The notes: generated from the letters alone by a model not told the origin. Numbered from the stretch's first letter, positions 44,061 to 52,953 are shown. The stretch: DNA of 64,000 nt from JALOLG01 sp963776935 (GCA_963776935.1 CAVZOP010000002.1:186001-250000); one strand, 5' to 3'. A program made the numbers and translations.

Positions 44061-44947
44061 ACGCGCGGTTCGACGTCCACGTCGTCGTCGACTGGAGTGC
44101 GGCGGGCACGCCGAAGCGTGGTCGGGACTCGATCTGGTGCGCGTGGTCCGGTCTCGATCGATCGCCGAACCCGGTCAATCTCCCCACCCGCGCCGGGGCT
44201 GCCGCGTTCCTCGACGACCTCGTCGCGTCCCAGCCCGGACGACGGATGCTGATCGGGTTCGACTTCCCATTCGGCTACCCGGCCGGCACCGCAGCCGGAC
44301 TCGGGCTCACTGGTTCACCGTGGCGTTCCACGTGGGAACTGCTCGCCGAGCTCATCACCGACAACGACCGCAACGCCAACAATCGATTCGACGTGGCCGC
44401 CGGGCTCAACCGCCGTCTCGGACCAGCGGCCGGACCGTTCTGGGGATGTCCTGCCTCACGCCTGCAACCTCACCTCACCGCCACGAAGCCCGCGTTCGCC
44501 GGGCCACTCGCCGAGTACCGGCTGTGCGAGCGTGCGCTCCGTGCCGCCGGGCTGCGCCCGTTCTCGGTGTGGCAGCTGTCGTACGCGGGCGGCGTCGGCG
44601 GTCAGGCGCTGGTGGGGATCCCGCTGTTGGCGTCGTTGCTGCGAGCGCACCCGCAGCGGGTCGAAGTCTGGCCATTCACGACCGGCCTCACCCGGCGCCC
44701 GGCGGCGGCGAATCCGGCGGCGGTCGTGCTGGCAGAGGTGTGGCCGAGCCGGTTCGCCACGTCGCACCCGCCGGGCGTCGTCAAGGACGCCTCGCAGGTC
44801 ACCCAGACGGTCGCCGTCCTGGCCGCCGCCGATCGAGGCGGCGAGCTCGACGCGTGGTTCGGCCCGTCCCTCGGCGATGACGATCGACAGCGCGTCGAGG
44901 GCGAGGAAGGATGGATCCTCGGCCCGGTCGGCGACGTGGCGAACTGA
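44057..44947 (+). CDS. Conserved hypothetical protein, possibly with a CTG start
   Basis: This is a protein of about 296 residues. The N-terminal strand FDVHVVVDWSAAGTPKRGRD and the LIGFDFPFGYPAGTAAGLGL motif place conserved Asp residues as in RNase-H-like or DUF429-type folds, but the family is not certain. No ATG, GTG or TTG precedes the conserved part in this frame without running deep into the hemolysin gene. The CTG at 44057 overlaps the upstream TGA (CTGA), mirroring the coupled starts seen elsewhere in the window, so it is the likely start. The C-terminus ends five bases before korB on the other strand. Confidence 0.68.
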   Translation: MNARFDVHVVVDWSAAGTPKRGRDSIWCAWSGLDRSPNPVNLPTRAGAAAFLDDLVASQPGRRMLIGFDFPFGYPAGTAAGLGLTGSPWRSTWELLAELITDNDRNANNRFDVAAGLNRRLGPAAGPFWGCPASRLQPHLTATKPAFAGPLAEYRLCERALRAAGLRPFSVWQLSYAGGVGGQALVGIPLLASLLRAHPQRVEVWPFTTGLTRRPAAANPAAVVLAEVWPSRFATSHPPGVVKDASQVTQTVAVLAAADRGGELDAWFGPSLGDDDRQRVEGEEGWILGPVGDVAN

Positions 44948-44952
44948 CGGCC

Positions 44953-45975
44953 TCAGTTGACGTGCCAGGTGCCGTTCGAGCGCAGCAGGTCGGCGAGGTT
45001 GCCGGGGCCCTTGCGCTCGGATGCGGCGGCGAGCTGGGCGCCGACCGCGCTCGCGTACTCGGTGCGTTCGAACTGGCGGAAGATGCCGAACGGCGTGGGG
45101 GAGTGGTCGTCGGAGTTGAGCCGGGCGAGCGCGAACGCCAACGACGGCTCGGGTCGATGGGCGTCGTGCACGAGCAACGCATCCTCGCCGACGTCGGCGA
45201 CCTCGACCAGCCGCAGCTGGCCGTCGCTGCCCATCACGACCCCGCGGTGGCCGTCGGCGCCGAAGCGGATCGGCTGACCGTGGACGAGGTCGATCATCAT
45301 CTCCTCGCGCACCGACCGCTTGGTGACGTCGTCGAACTGGTGGTCGTTGAACACGTTGCAGTTCTGGTAGATCTCGACGAACGAGGAGCCCCGGTGGTCG
45401 TGGGCGGCGCGGAACACGTCGATCATGTGCTTGCGGTCGAGGTCGTGGGTGCGGGCGACGAAGCTGGCCTCCGCTCCCAATGCCACCGACAGCGGGTTGA
45501 ACGGCGGATCGACCGAGCCGAACGGGGTCGACTTGGTGACCTTGCCGACCTCCGACGTGGGTGAGTACTGGCCCTTCGTGAGACCGTAGATCCGGTTGTT
45601 GAACAGCAGGATCGTGAGGTTGACGTTGCGCCGCAGGGCGTGGATCAGATGGTTGCCACCGATCGACAGCCCGTCGCCGTCGCCGGTGATCACCCACACG
45701 TCGAGATCGGGACGGGCGACGGCCACCCCTGTGGCGATGGCGGGTGCACGACCGTGGATCGAGTGCATCCCGTACGTGTTCATGTAGTACGGGAAGCGGC
45801 TCGAGCAGCCGATCCCGGAGATGAACACGGTGTTCTCGGGCAGCACGCCGAGCTCGGGCATCAGCTGCTGGACGGCGAGCAGGATGCCGTAGTCGCCGCA
45901 CCCCGGGCACCAGCGGACCTCCTGGTCGCTCGCCCAGTCCTTCTTCGTGGTCAGGTTGACCAAGGCGTCAGTCAT
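44953..45975 (-). CDS. korB: 2-oxoacid:ferredoxin oxidoreductase, beta subunit
   Basis: This is the 340-residue thiamine-diphosphate subunit. VRWCPGCGDYGILLAVQQLM carries the family's WCPGCG; the TPP-binding motif is VITGDGDGLSIGGNHLIHAL followed by NVNLTILLFNNRIYGLTKGQ; GIGCSSRFPYYMNTYGMHSI is the conserved substrate/cofactor region. Sequence and partner point to 2-oxoglutarate rather than pyruvate, oxidising it to succinyl-CoA with ferredoxin as acceptor. It follows korA in the same operon, separated by an unusual 92-base spacer containing a direct repeat. Confidence 0.92.
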   Translation of the reverse strand: MTDALVNLTTKKDWASDQEVRWCPGCGDYGILLAVQQLMPELGVLPENTVFISGIGCSSRFPYYMNTYGMHSIHGRAPAIATGVAVARPDLDVWVITGDGDGLSIGGNHLIHALRRNVNLTILLFNNRIYGLTKGQYSPTSEVGKVTKSTPFGSVDPPFNPLSVALGAEASFVARTHDLDRKHMIDVFRAAHDHRGSSFVEIYQNCNVFNDHQFDDVTKRSVREEMMIDLVHGQPIRFGADGHRGVVMGSDGQLRLVEVADVGEDALLVHDAHRPEPSLAFALARLNSDDHSPTPFGIFRQFERTEYASAVGAQLAAASERKGPGNLADLLRSNGTWHVN

Positions 45976-46084
45976 GCCTCCAGAATCCTCTCTCGATCGT
46001 GCGGGCCTGGCGGCCCGCCTGCGAGCTCGCCGGCTCCGCTGCGCCTCGCCGTCTCACCGGAACTCATGCCTCCAGAATCCTCTC
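45972..46084. repeat. Direct repeat flanking a 71-bp insert at the korA/korB junction
   Basis: The 21 bases from 45972 to 45992 (TCATGCCTCCAGAATCCTCT plus C) are repeated at 46064-46084. On the coding strand they encode the last residues of KorA (ERILEA, stop) plus the GGAGG and ATG used by KorB. Between them lie 71 bases with a GCGGGCC/GGCCCGC hairpin (46001-46018) and the palindrome GCGAGCTCGC (46021-46030). It looks like an insertion with target-site duplication or a tandem duplication around an insert. Confidence 0.75.
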
Positions 46085-47938
46085 GATTTCGGCCTCGATC
46101 TCGCGGGCGACGAACGGGAGGCCCACGATCTTGGTGAGCGCTTTGGCGTCGACCAGGTACTCGCTGCGCACGAGCCGGGTCAGTTGACCGCTGTTGAGCT
46201 CGGGCACGAGCACGTGACGGAAACGCCGCAGCTTCTCGCCGAGGTCGTTCGGGAGTGGGCTGAGATGCGTGAGATGGATCCACGCGATCTTGCGTCCTGC
46301 CCGGCGGCGGCGTTGCATCGCGGCGTCGATCGCGGCCCACGTCGATCCCCACCCCAGCAGGCAGATGTCTGCATCGGGGTCGCCGTGAATCTCGAGCTCC
46401 GCAAGGTCGTCGGCGATGCGGGCGATCTTGGCGGCCCGCAGGGCCACCATCTTGCCGTGGTTCTCTGGTGTGTAGTTGACGTTGCCGGTGCCGTCGGCCT
46501 TCTCGAGACCGCCGATGCGGTGCATCAGTCCCACGGTGCCCGGGATCGCCCACGGCCGAGCGAGCGTGTCGGGGTCGCGGAGATACGGCCAGAACACCTG
46601 GTTGCCCTCGCGGTCGACGGCGTTGAGCTCGGTCTGGAACGGCACCGAGATGTCGGGGAGGCTGTCGACGTCGGGAAGGCGCCACGGCTCGGAGCCGTTG
46701 GCCAGGTAGCCGTCGGACAGCAGGATCACCGGTGTGCGGTACTTGAGCGCGATCCGAGCCGCTTCGATCGCGGCGTAGAAGCAGTTGACCGGGCTATAGC
46801 TGGCGACGATCGGGAGCGGTGCTTCACCGTGACGACCGTAGAGGGCGATGTTCAAGTCGGCTGCCTCGGTCTTGGTCGGCAGTCCGGTTGACGGGCCGCC
46901 GCGCTGGATGTCGACGACGATCAGTGGGAGCTCGACCGACACGGCCAACGAGATCGTCTCGCCCTTCAGCGACACACCGGGTCCGCTCGTGGTCGTGACG
47001 CCGAGGTGCCCGGAGAACGCCGCGCCGAGCGCCATGCCGATGGCCGCGATCTCGTCTTCGGCCTGCACCGTGCGGACCCCGAAGTGCTTGTGCTTGGACA
47101 GCTCGTGGAGGATGTCGCTGGCCGGTGTGATGGGGTACGAGCCGAGCGTGACGGGAAGCTTGGCGAGCTGTCCGGCCGCGACGAGGCCCCACGCGAGCGC
47201 GGTGTTGCCGGTGATGCTGGTGTACTCGCCGGCCGGCAACTTGGCGGGACGGACCTCGTAGCGATGCCCCACCGCCTCGGTGGTCTCGCCGAAGTGATAC
47301 CCGGCGACGAAGGCGGCCCGGTTGGCGGCGGCGACGAGCTCGTTCTTGGCGAACTTCTCGGCGATCCACTCGATCGTCGGCTGGATCGGGCGGGTGTACA
47401 TGAACGACACGAGACCGAGGGCGAAGAAGTTCTTCGACCGCTCGGCGTCGCGCGGCTTGACGCCGAGCGGTTCGCAGGCCTGCTTCGTGAGCGACGTCAT
47501 CGGCACCCTGATCAGGCGGTAGGTCGCCAGACTGCCGTCGTCGAGCGGGTTCGACGTGTACTCCGCCTTCTCGAGGTTGCGCTCGTCGAACGTGTCCTCG
47601 TTGACGATCAGGGTTCCGCCCTGCTCGAGCCGGTCGAGGTCGGCCTTGAGCGCCGCCGGGTTCATCGCCACGAGCACGTTGGGCTCGTCGCCCGGCGTGG
47701 TGATCTCGTGATCGGAGATGTGGACCTGGAAGCTCGACACCCCGTTGACGGTGCCAGCGGGAGCACGGATCTCGGCGGGGAAGTCGGGCATCGTCGACAA
47801 GTCGTTGCCGAACGATGCACTCACCGAGGTGAATCGATCACCCGTGAGCTGCATGCCATCGCCGGAGTCTCCTGCGAAACGGACCACCAGGCGATGGAGA
47901 ACCTCGGCACCGTCCGATCGTTCGATCGTGTCGGTCAT
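46064..47938 (-). CDS. korA: 2-oxoacid:ferredoxin oxidoreductase, fused gamma-alpha subunit
   Basis: This is a 624-residue subunit. The gamma domain comes first (about 1-190: VVRFAGDSGDGMQLTGDRFT and PNVLVAMNPAALKADLDRLE). The alpha domain follows (about 230-624: LGSYPITPASDILHELSKHK, TVQAEDEIAAIGMALGAAFS, GVTTTSGPGVSLKGETISLA and DIQRGGPSTGLPTKTEAADL). The start ATG at 47938 is preceded by AAGGAGG, an excellent ribosome site; an upstream in-frame start is rejected. The gamma-alpha fusion with a separate beta subunit is typical of actinobacterial KorAB. The enzyme would replace or supplement 2-oxoglutarate dehydrogenase and reduce ferredoxin. Confidence 0.93.
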   Translation of the reverse strand: MTDTIERSDGAEVLHRLVVRFAGDSGDGMQLTGDRFTSVSASFGNDLSTMPDFPAEIRAPAGTVNGVSSFQVHISDHEITTPGDEPNVLVAMNPAALKADLDRLEQGGTLIVNEDTFDERNLEKAEYTSNPLDDGSLATYRLIRVPMTSLTKQACEPLGVKPRDAERSKNFFALGLVSFMYTRPIQPTIEWIAEKFAKNELVAAANRAAFVAGYHFGETTEAVGHRYEVRPAKLPAGEYTSITGNTALAWGLVAAGQLAKLPVTLGSYPITPASDILHELSKHKHFGVRTVQAEDEIAAIGMALGAAFSGHLGVTTTSGPGVSLKGETISLAVSVELPLIVVDIQRGGPSTGLPTKTEAADLNIALYGRHGEAPLPIVASYSPVNCFYAAIEAARIALKYRTPVILLSDGYLANGSEPWRLPDVDSLPDISVPFQTELNAVDREGNQVFWPYLRDPDTLARPWAIPGTVGLMHRIGGLEKADGTGNVNYTPENHGKMVALRAAKIARIADDLAELEIHGDPDADICLLGWGSTWAAIDAAMQRRRRAGRKIAWIHLTHLSPLPNDLGEKLRRFRHVLVPELNSGQLTRLVRSEYLVDAKALTKIVGLPFVAREIEAEIERILEA

Positions 47939-48019
47939 GTTCCCCTCCTTGCCCCGGCCACGTTGCCGGGACGTCAACTGACGTTCACCCTACCGCCGTC
48001 CGGCCGCAAGAATCATGAT

Positions 48020-49529
48020 GTGCTTTTCGTCGACCTGGCCATCTGCTCCGCCAAGGTCGCCTCGACGACGAAGCGCAACGACAAGATCACGCTCATCGCC
48101 AAAGTGTTGCGCGGGCTTGCCCCGGACGAGGTCGAACCAGCCGTCGCCTTCCTCGTCGGCGACACGCCCCTCGGCCGGGTAGGCGTCGGATGGGCGACGA
48201 TCTCCGACGTCCGGCCCGACCCCGCAGACGTCGCCACCCTCGGTGTGCTCGACGTCGCGTCGGCGATCGAGCGGCTGGCCGCGACATCTGGTCAGGGATC
48301 CTCGGGCGAGCGTCGAAGGATCCTGCGCGACCTGCTCGAGCGTGCCACCGAGCCCGAGCAACGGCTGGTGTTCGGCATCGTCGGCGGCGAGCTCCGCCAG
48401 GGTGCCCTCGACGGCGTGATGGCCGCAGCCGTCGCCAAGGCGGCCGACGTCGCACCGCGGGACGTACAGCGGGCGGCGATGATGGCCGGCTCGCTGCCGA
48501 TCGCGGCGCGGGCGGCGCTCGGCGGCGGTGCGCCGGCACTCGCCGCGATCGTGTTGTCGCCGCTGCGGCCGGTGCAGCCGATGCTCGCCTCACCAGCCGC
48601 CGACGTCGCGGCGGCGATCGACGCGACCGGCGAAGCCTCGGTGGAGTGGAAGCTCGACGGCGCGCGCATCCAGGCCCATCGGAGCGGCAGCGACGTCCGG
48701 TTGTTCACCCGCAACCTCAACGACGTGACCGACCGCCTCGGTGGCGTGGTCGAGCTCGTCCGCTCACTGCCGGGTGGTGACCTGGTGCTCGACGGCGAGG
48801 TGCTCGGCGTGCTCGACGACGGTGCGCCGCGGCGCTTCCAGGACACGATGGGCGACTTCGGCGCCGACGCGCCGGGTCGTGGGTCGGGCCTCGCTCCGTT
48901 CTTCTTCGACGTCCTCCACATCGGCGGCAATGCCGTCGTCGCCGAGCCGCTGTCGGTGCGGCGCGAGTTGCTCGCCGCGACTGTTCCGACCGCGGCGCGC
49001 CTGCCGTCGATCATCACCGCCGATGCGGACGAAGCGCAGCGCTTCCTCGACGCCGCGATCGCCAGCGGCCACGAGGGCGTGATGGTGAAGGACCTGGCGG
49101 CGACGTACGACGCCGGCCGCCGTGGCGGGGCGTGGCGCAAGGTGAAACCGGTGCACACGCTGGACCTCGTCGTGATCGCCGTCGAATGGGGCCACGGTCG
49201 TCGCACGGGGTGGTTGTCGAACCTGCACCTCGGGGCGCGGGGGAGCGACGGCGAGTTCGTGATGGTCGGCAAGACGTTCAAGGGCCTGACCGATGAGCTG
49301 CTGCGCTGGCAGACCGAACGCTTCCAGCAGCTCGCGGATCGCGACCGACGGTCATGTCGTGCACGTCCGCCCCGAGCAGGTGGTCGAGATCGCCGTCGAT
49401 GGGGTGCAGGCGTCGACGCGCTACCCCGGCAAGGTCGCCCTGCGGTTCGCCAGGGTGCGCCGCTATCGCGACGACAAACCGGCGAGCGACGCCGACACCA
49501 TCGAACAAGTCCAAGCCCTCCTCCGCTGA
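48020..49529 (+). CDS. ATP-dependent DNA ligase (LigB-type), one frameshift
   Basis: This is a ligase of about 502 residues. The N-terminal DNA-binding domain (VLFVDLAICSAKVASTTKRN and LVFGIVGGELRQGALDGVMA) precedes the nucleotidyltransferase motif I EWKLDGARIQAHR with the adenylated Lys211, motif III GDLVLDGEVLGVLDDGAPRR, motif IV GHEGVMVKDLAATYDAGRR and motif V RRGGAWRKVKP. An extra G near 49337 breaks the frame, after which the OB-fold continues ATDGHVVHVRPEQVVEIAVD with the end motif YPGKVALRFARVRRYRDDKP. The GTG at 48020 is chosen as the start. It is divergent from korA. Probably a repair ligase, since such bacteria also carry the NAD-dependent LigA, which is outside this window. Confidence 0.86.
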
Positions 49530-49540
49530 CCCCACCCCCC

Positions 49541-49592
49541 GGTTCTGTCTGCCTCAGACTGCCCGTGGGCTCATCTGAGGCAGACAGTTCGG
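49541..49592 (+). repeat. Dispersed hairpin repeat, copy 2
   Basis: It starts 12 bases after the ligase stop. Arms CTGTCTGCCTCAGA and TCTGAGGCAGACAG pair perfectly over 14 bp around CTGCCCGTGGGCTCA, in which GCCC-GT-GGGC can form an inner stem. Confidence 0.88.
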
Positions 49593-49603
49593 CCGACCCC
49601 TCC

Positions 49604-49655
49604 GGTTCTGTCTGCTCCAGACTGCCCGTGGGCTCATCTGAGGCAGACAGGTCGG
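49604..49655 (+). repeat. Dispersed hairpin repeat, copy 3 (tandem with copy 2)
   Basis: The unit begins again 63 bases after the start of copy 2, in the same orientation. Left arm CTGTCTGCTCCAGA has two changes against the right arm TCTGAGGCAGACAG, so the stem is slightly weaker. It ends 43 bases before the thymidine kinase start. Confidence 0.88.
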
Positions 49656-49698
49656 CTGATTCGGGACACGGTGGCGGCCGGTAGGGTCCACGCCCGAC

Positions 49699-50301
49699 AT
49701 GGCGACGCTGCGCTTCAGCTTCGGAACGATGGGCTCGGGGAAGAGCACGCTCGCGCTGCAGATCCATCACAACCTCGCGACGCGCGAGCTGTTCGGCCTG
49801 TTGCTGACGTGTCTCGACCGCGATGGGCACCAGGTCACGAGCCGGCTTGGCGTCGCCGCGCCGGCGATCCACGTCGACCCCGACCTCGACCTGCACACGC
49901 TCGCCGTCACCCACTGGCCGATCCACTACATGGTGTGCGACGAGGCGCAGTTCTACACGCCGCAACAGATCGACCAGTTGGGCCGCGTCGTCGACGACCT
50001 CGAGGTCGACGTCTACGCGTTCGGTCTCATCACCGACTTCCGGGGCGAGCTGTTCGAGGGGACCAAGCGGTTGCTCGAGATCGCCGACGAACGCGTGCCA
50101 CTCCAGGTCGAGGCCCGCTGCTGGTGCGGCTCGCGTGCCACCCACAACGCCCGTGTCGTCAACGGCGTCCTCGTCTACGAAGGCGAGACGGTGATGGTCG
50201 GCGACACCGCCGACCCGTCGGCCCAACGACTGTTCGGCGACAGCGTCCGCTACGAGCTGCTCTGCCGCCGCCACTACCGCGATGGTGACCTCGGAACCTG
50301 A
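49699..50301 (+). CDS. tdk: Thymidine kinase (type II)
   Basis: This is a 200-residue kinase. The P-loop is FSFGTMGSGKSTLALQIHHN, the catalytic Glu lies in YMVCDEAQFYT, and VYAFGLITDFRGELFEGTKR is the conserved lasso region. The zinc ribbon is ARCWCGSRATHNARVV with a further C-R-R-H at the end (YELLCRRHY). It phosphorylates thymidine and deoxyuridine in nucleotide salvage. Hairpin repeats lie immediately on both sides, suggesting it is transcribed as an independent unit. Confidence 0.92.
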   Translation: MATLRFSFGTMGSGKSTLALQIHHNLATRELFGLLLTCLDRDGHQVTSRLGVAAPAIHVDPDLDLHTLAVTHWPIHYMVCDEAQFYTPQQIDQLGRVVDDLEVDVYAFGLITDFRGELFEGTKRLLEIADERVPLQVEARCWCGSRATHNARVVNGVLVYEGETVMVGDTADPSAQRLFGDSVRYELLCRRHYRDGDLGT

Positions 50302-50316
50302 CCCACCCGCCCCACC

Positions 50317-50365
50317 CGTTCTGTCTGCTTCATATGAAGGCGCAGCCCGTCTGAGGCAGACAGAT
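50317..50365 (+). repeat. Dispersed hairpin repeat, copy 4 (diverged)
   Basis: It starts 16 bases after the thymidine kinase stop. The outer arms are kept (CTGTCTGCTTCA and TCTGAGGCAGACAG) but the centre is TATGAAGGCGCAGCCCG instead of the usual GACTGCCCGTGGGCTCA, which looks like an internal rearrangement of the unit. Confidence 0.8.
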
Positions 50366-50466
50366 GTCGTGGGTGTGCACGCGATGCGGTTAGATGGACG
50401 CTCAATGCGGTTGTCCAGATCAGCAATTGCCTTGCCGGTACTCTGGCGCCAATCCAAGATGGGCCA

Positions 50467-52953
50467 ATGACTTCGCGGGCGGCGTCACACGAGCACTCCG
50501 CGCCCCGACTTCCGTCGCGCGCGCCGGACGAGGTCGAAGCGGCGTTCGTGGCCGCCAATACGCTCCCAAAACCGCAGCTCGAGCTGTTGGAGCCGCCGCC
50601 ACCCGGCAGCAGGCCCGGGTACGAGAACCCGGTCGTCTTCGAGGTCCCCGAGCTGTTGCCGCTCCGCGGCGTCAACATCGCGTGGATCGCGGCCCGGGTC
50701 GCGATCGTGTTGTGGACGTCGGCGATCGCGCTCGTGGCGATCCGCACGACGAACCGCATCGACAGTGGAGCCTCGTTCGATGCCATCGCCACCGTCGGCG
50801 ACGACATGACGATCGTCGTGCTCGTGGGTGTCGTGCTCCTCGCCGCGCTGTTCGCGGCGAGCGTGATGTGGAGCAGGACGGTCGCCGAGAACACCCGCCG
50901 GTTGCGTGGTCGCTGGCCGAGCCTCAATCGGGCGACGCGCGTCTGGTTCTATCCCACGGTCTGGGTGGCGCTGGCCGCGCTGACGTTCCTCCGCGTCGAC
51001 GTCACGGGGGAGTTCGACCCGCTGCCGGCGATCGCCGCGATCGTCTTCGCAATCTGCCTGTACTGCCCGTTCTCGATGCTGCATCGCATCTTCAAGACGC
51101 TGACGCGCATACGGCCCGACGGGGCGATCCGGGCGGCGTACCTGCTCGATCTCGCCGGGTTCGGGATCATCTGGTGGCGTCTCACGGACTGGCCCGACCC
51201 GATCACCCCATCGGACTCCGGCACTGTCGACGCCATGGCCTGGGCGGCCATCGCGTCATCGGGTCTGCTGCTGATCTCGGCGGGGATCATCGCCACCCTC
51301 GCCCATCAGGCGATCGAGGCCCAGCGCTATCGGATCCGGGTGCTGGCGACCCGCCATGTCCAGGGGCTCGCCCTGCCGCTCGTGCCACGCAAGGCGTGGG
51401 GCCGCGTCCGCACGAGCATCGACGACGCCGCGGCACGCGGTGCTGGTCCGGTCGGCGAAGTCGTCCGCGCCACTGACCTGGTCGTCGGTCCTGGGGGAGT
51501 GCCGTCGGCCGCGGTGGTGGCCGCTCGGCGCACCGTCGTGCCGGGTCGGGGCAGCGATGCAGAAGTGCGCACCACGACCACCACGGGCGAGCGGCCGCCG
51601 CCGCGTCCGCGACGCGCCCCGGATGGCGCCGAGGTCGCGCCGCGCCGGGCCGTCGCGCGCGACGGCGAGGCGCCCACCACGCGCCGGCGTCCCGTGCCGG
51701 GTGCGGCCGGACAGGTGGCCCCTCGGCGTCGGCCGCCGGTGGCCGGGGCCGCCGGCGACCGCGCTGGCGCCGCCGCGGCGCGTACCCGCCCACGCACGAT
51801 GCAACCCCCAACCGTGCCGCCTCGCGGCGCCGCGGCTGCGGCTGCGGCGCGTCGGTCCTCCACGACGAGTGCGGCCGTGACGCGTCGGTCGGCGACGACG
51901 GGTGCCGCAGCCGCGCGTCGGGGAACGGCTGCACCCGGCTCGGCCGCCGCGCGTCGTGGCGCCACGCCGGGCGCCGCCGGCGCAGCCGTCGCACGTCGGC
52001 GCGCGGCAGCCAGTGCCACCGGCGATACGGCCGCTCGTCGCGCGGAGGTCGCCGAAGCGGCGGCGCGCCGCCGCGCCGCCTCCGGACACGCCGCTGATCC
52101 GACCGCCGGATCGGACGAACCGGGCGCCGGTGTCGCTCTCCCTGCGGACGTGGCGATCGCACATGTACCGACGACCGGGCCCGATCGACCGACGCGGTCG
52201 GTCGGCGGCGGTCAGGACACGACGCGCGAGGTCCACTCCGGCGCTCGCCTCGCCGACACCGACGAACCGCCACTGCCGACCACGTTCGTGGGCGTCATGC
52301 GGTTCCTGGCGCTCGGTGCCCACGTCGTGCTCGCCGCGACATTCGTGTGGTTCGTCGTCGAGGCCCGTAGCGGCACACCGAACGCTGGGGGGTTGGAACA
52401 GAGCTACATCGATCGGCTCGACCTCGTGCGCACGGCGAACGTCGTGGCGCTCGCCGTGACGGTGCTCCTCATCGGCGCGTGGGGAGCCGCGACGGCGATC
52501 CAAGCCCGGCGCGCCGACCGGCGGGCACCGTCACCGTTGCTGGTCGTGGCCACATGCGTTCCGGCCACGTTGTTGGCGCTCGCCGCTCTCGTCGTCGACG
52601 GCCGTGTCGGTGACGGTGTGATCTTCACGCTGGCGGTTCTCGCAGCCGGTTTCGGCGGCGCATGCTCGCTTGGCCTGATGTCGACGATGTCGCGCGACAT
52701 CGACGACGACTCGCACGGGATGCTGATCTGGGCGGTGGTGATCGCAGTCGTCGGCCTCGGCTTGACGATCGGCGGATACCTGCGGTCCATCGAGCCGGAC
52801 GACTCGGTCGACACGTTGACGTTGGTCGCCGTGCTGACGAGCATCCTCGTCGGTCTGGCGGTGCTGCTCGGGGCGCCCGCCAGCGGCGAGCTCGACGACG
52901 ATGTCGTCGACGCCCGGCCGCTCGTCAGCGCCGATCGGAATCCTGGGCCGTGA
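50467..52953 (+). CDS. Large membrane protein with an Arg/Ala-rich central region
   Basis: This is an 828-residue protein of unknown function. Residues 1-310 contain four or five membrane helices (for example NIAWIAARVAIVLWTSAIAL, TIVVLVGVVLLAALFAASVM and WFYPTVWVALAALTFLRVDV). Residues about 335-570 are a long low-complexity, basic, Ala/Arg/Pro/Thr-rich stretch (such as GAAAARRGTAAPGSAAARRG) that should be disordered and cytosolic, with repeats of AARRG-like units. The C-terminal 200 residues carry another four or five helices. The frame is intact throughout, with normal third-position GC, so the low-complexity part is real. It ends inside the last codons of convergent coxE. Confidence 0.7.
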   Translation: MTSRAASHEHSAPRLPSRAPDEVEAAFVAANTLPKPQLELLEPPPPGSRPGYENPVVFEVPELLPLRGVNIAWIAARVAIVLWTSAIALVAIRTTNRIDSGASFDAIATVGDDMTIVVLVGVVLLAALFAASVMWSRTVAENTRRLRGRWPSLNRATRVWFYPTVWVALAALTFLRVDVTGEFDPLPAIAAIVFAICLYCPFSMLHRIFKTLTRIRPDGAIRAAYLLDLAGFGIIWWRLTDWPDPITPSDSGTVDAMAWAAIASSGLLLISAGIIATLAHQAIEAQRYRIRVLATRHVQGLALPLVPRKAWGRVRTSIDDAAARGAGPVGEVVRATDLVVGPGGVPSAAVVAARRTVVPGRGSDAEVRTTTTTGERPPPRPRRAPDGAEVAPRRAVARDGEAPTTRRRPVPGAAGQVAPRRRPPVAGAAGDRAGAAAARTRPRTMQPPTVPPRGAAAAAAARRSSTTSAAVTRRSATTGAAAARRGTAAPGSAAARRGATPGAAGAAVARRRAAASATGDTAARRAEVAEAAARRRAASGHAADPTAGSDEPGAGVALPADVAIAHVPTTGPDRPTRSVGGGQDTTREVHSGARLADTDEPPLPTTFVGVMRFLALGAHVVLAATFVWFVVEARSGTPNAGGLEQSYIDRLDLVRTANVVALAVTVLLIGAWGAATAIQARRADRRAPSPLLVVATCVPATLLALAALVVDGRVGDGVIFTLAVLAAGFGGACSLGLMSTMSRDIDDDSHGMLIWAVVIAVVGLGLTIGGYLRSIEPDDSVDTLTLVAVLTSILVGLAVLLGAPASGELDDDVVDARPLVSADRNPGP

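Noticed and set aside
48292..50457. 721-residue minus-strand open frame opposite the ligase and thymidine kinase genes
   Set aside because: It is a GC-driven shadow. The plus strand carries clear ligase and thymidine kinase motifs in the same DNA, and the antisense product has no family sequence.
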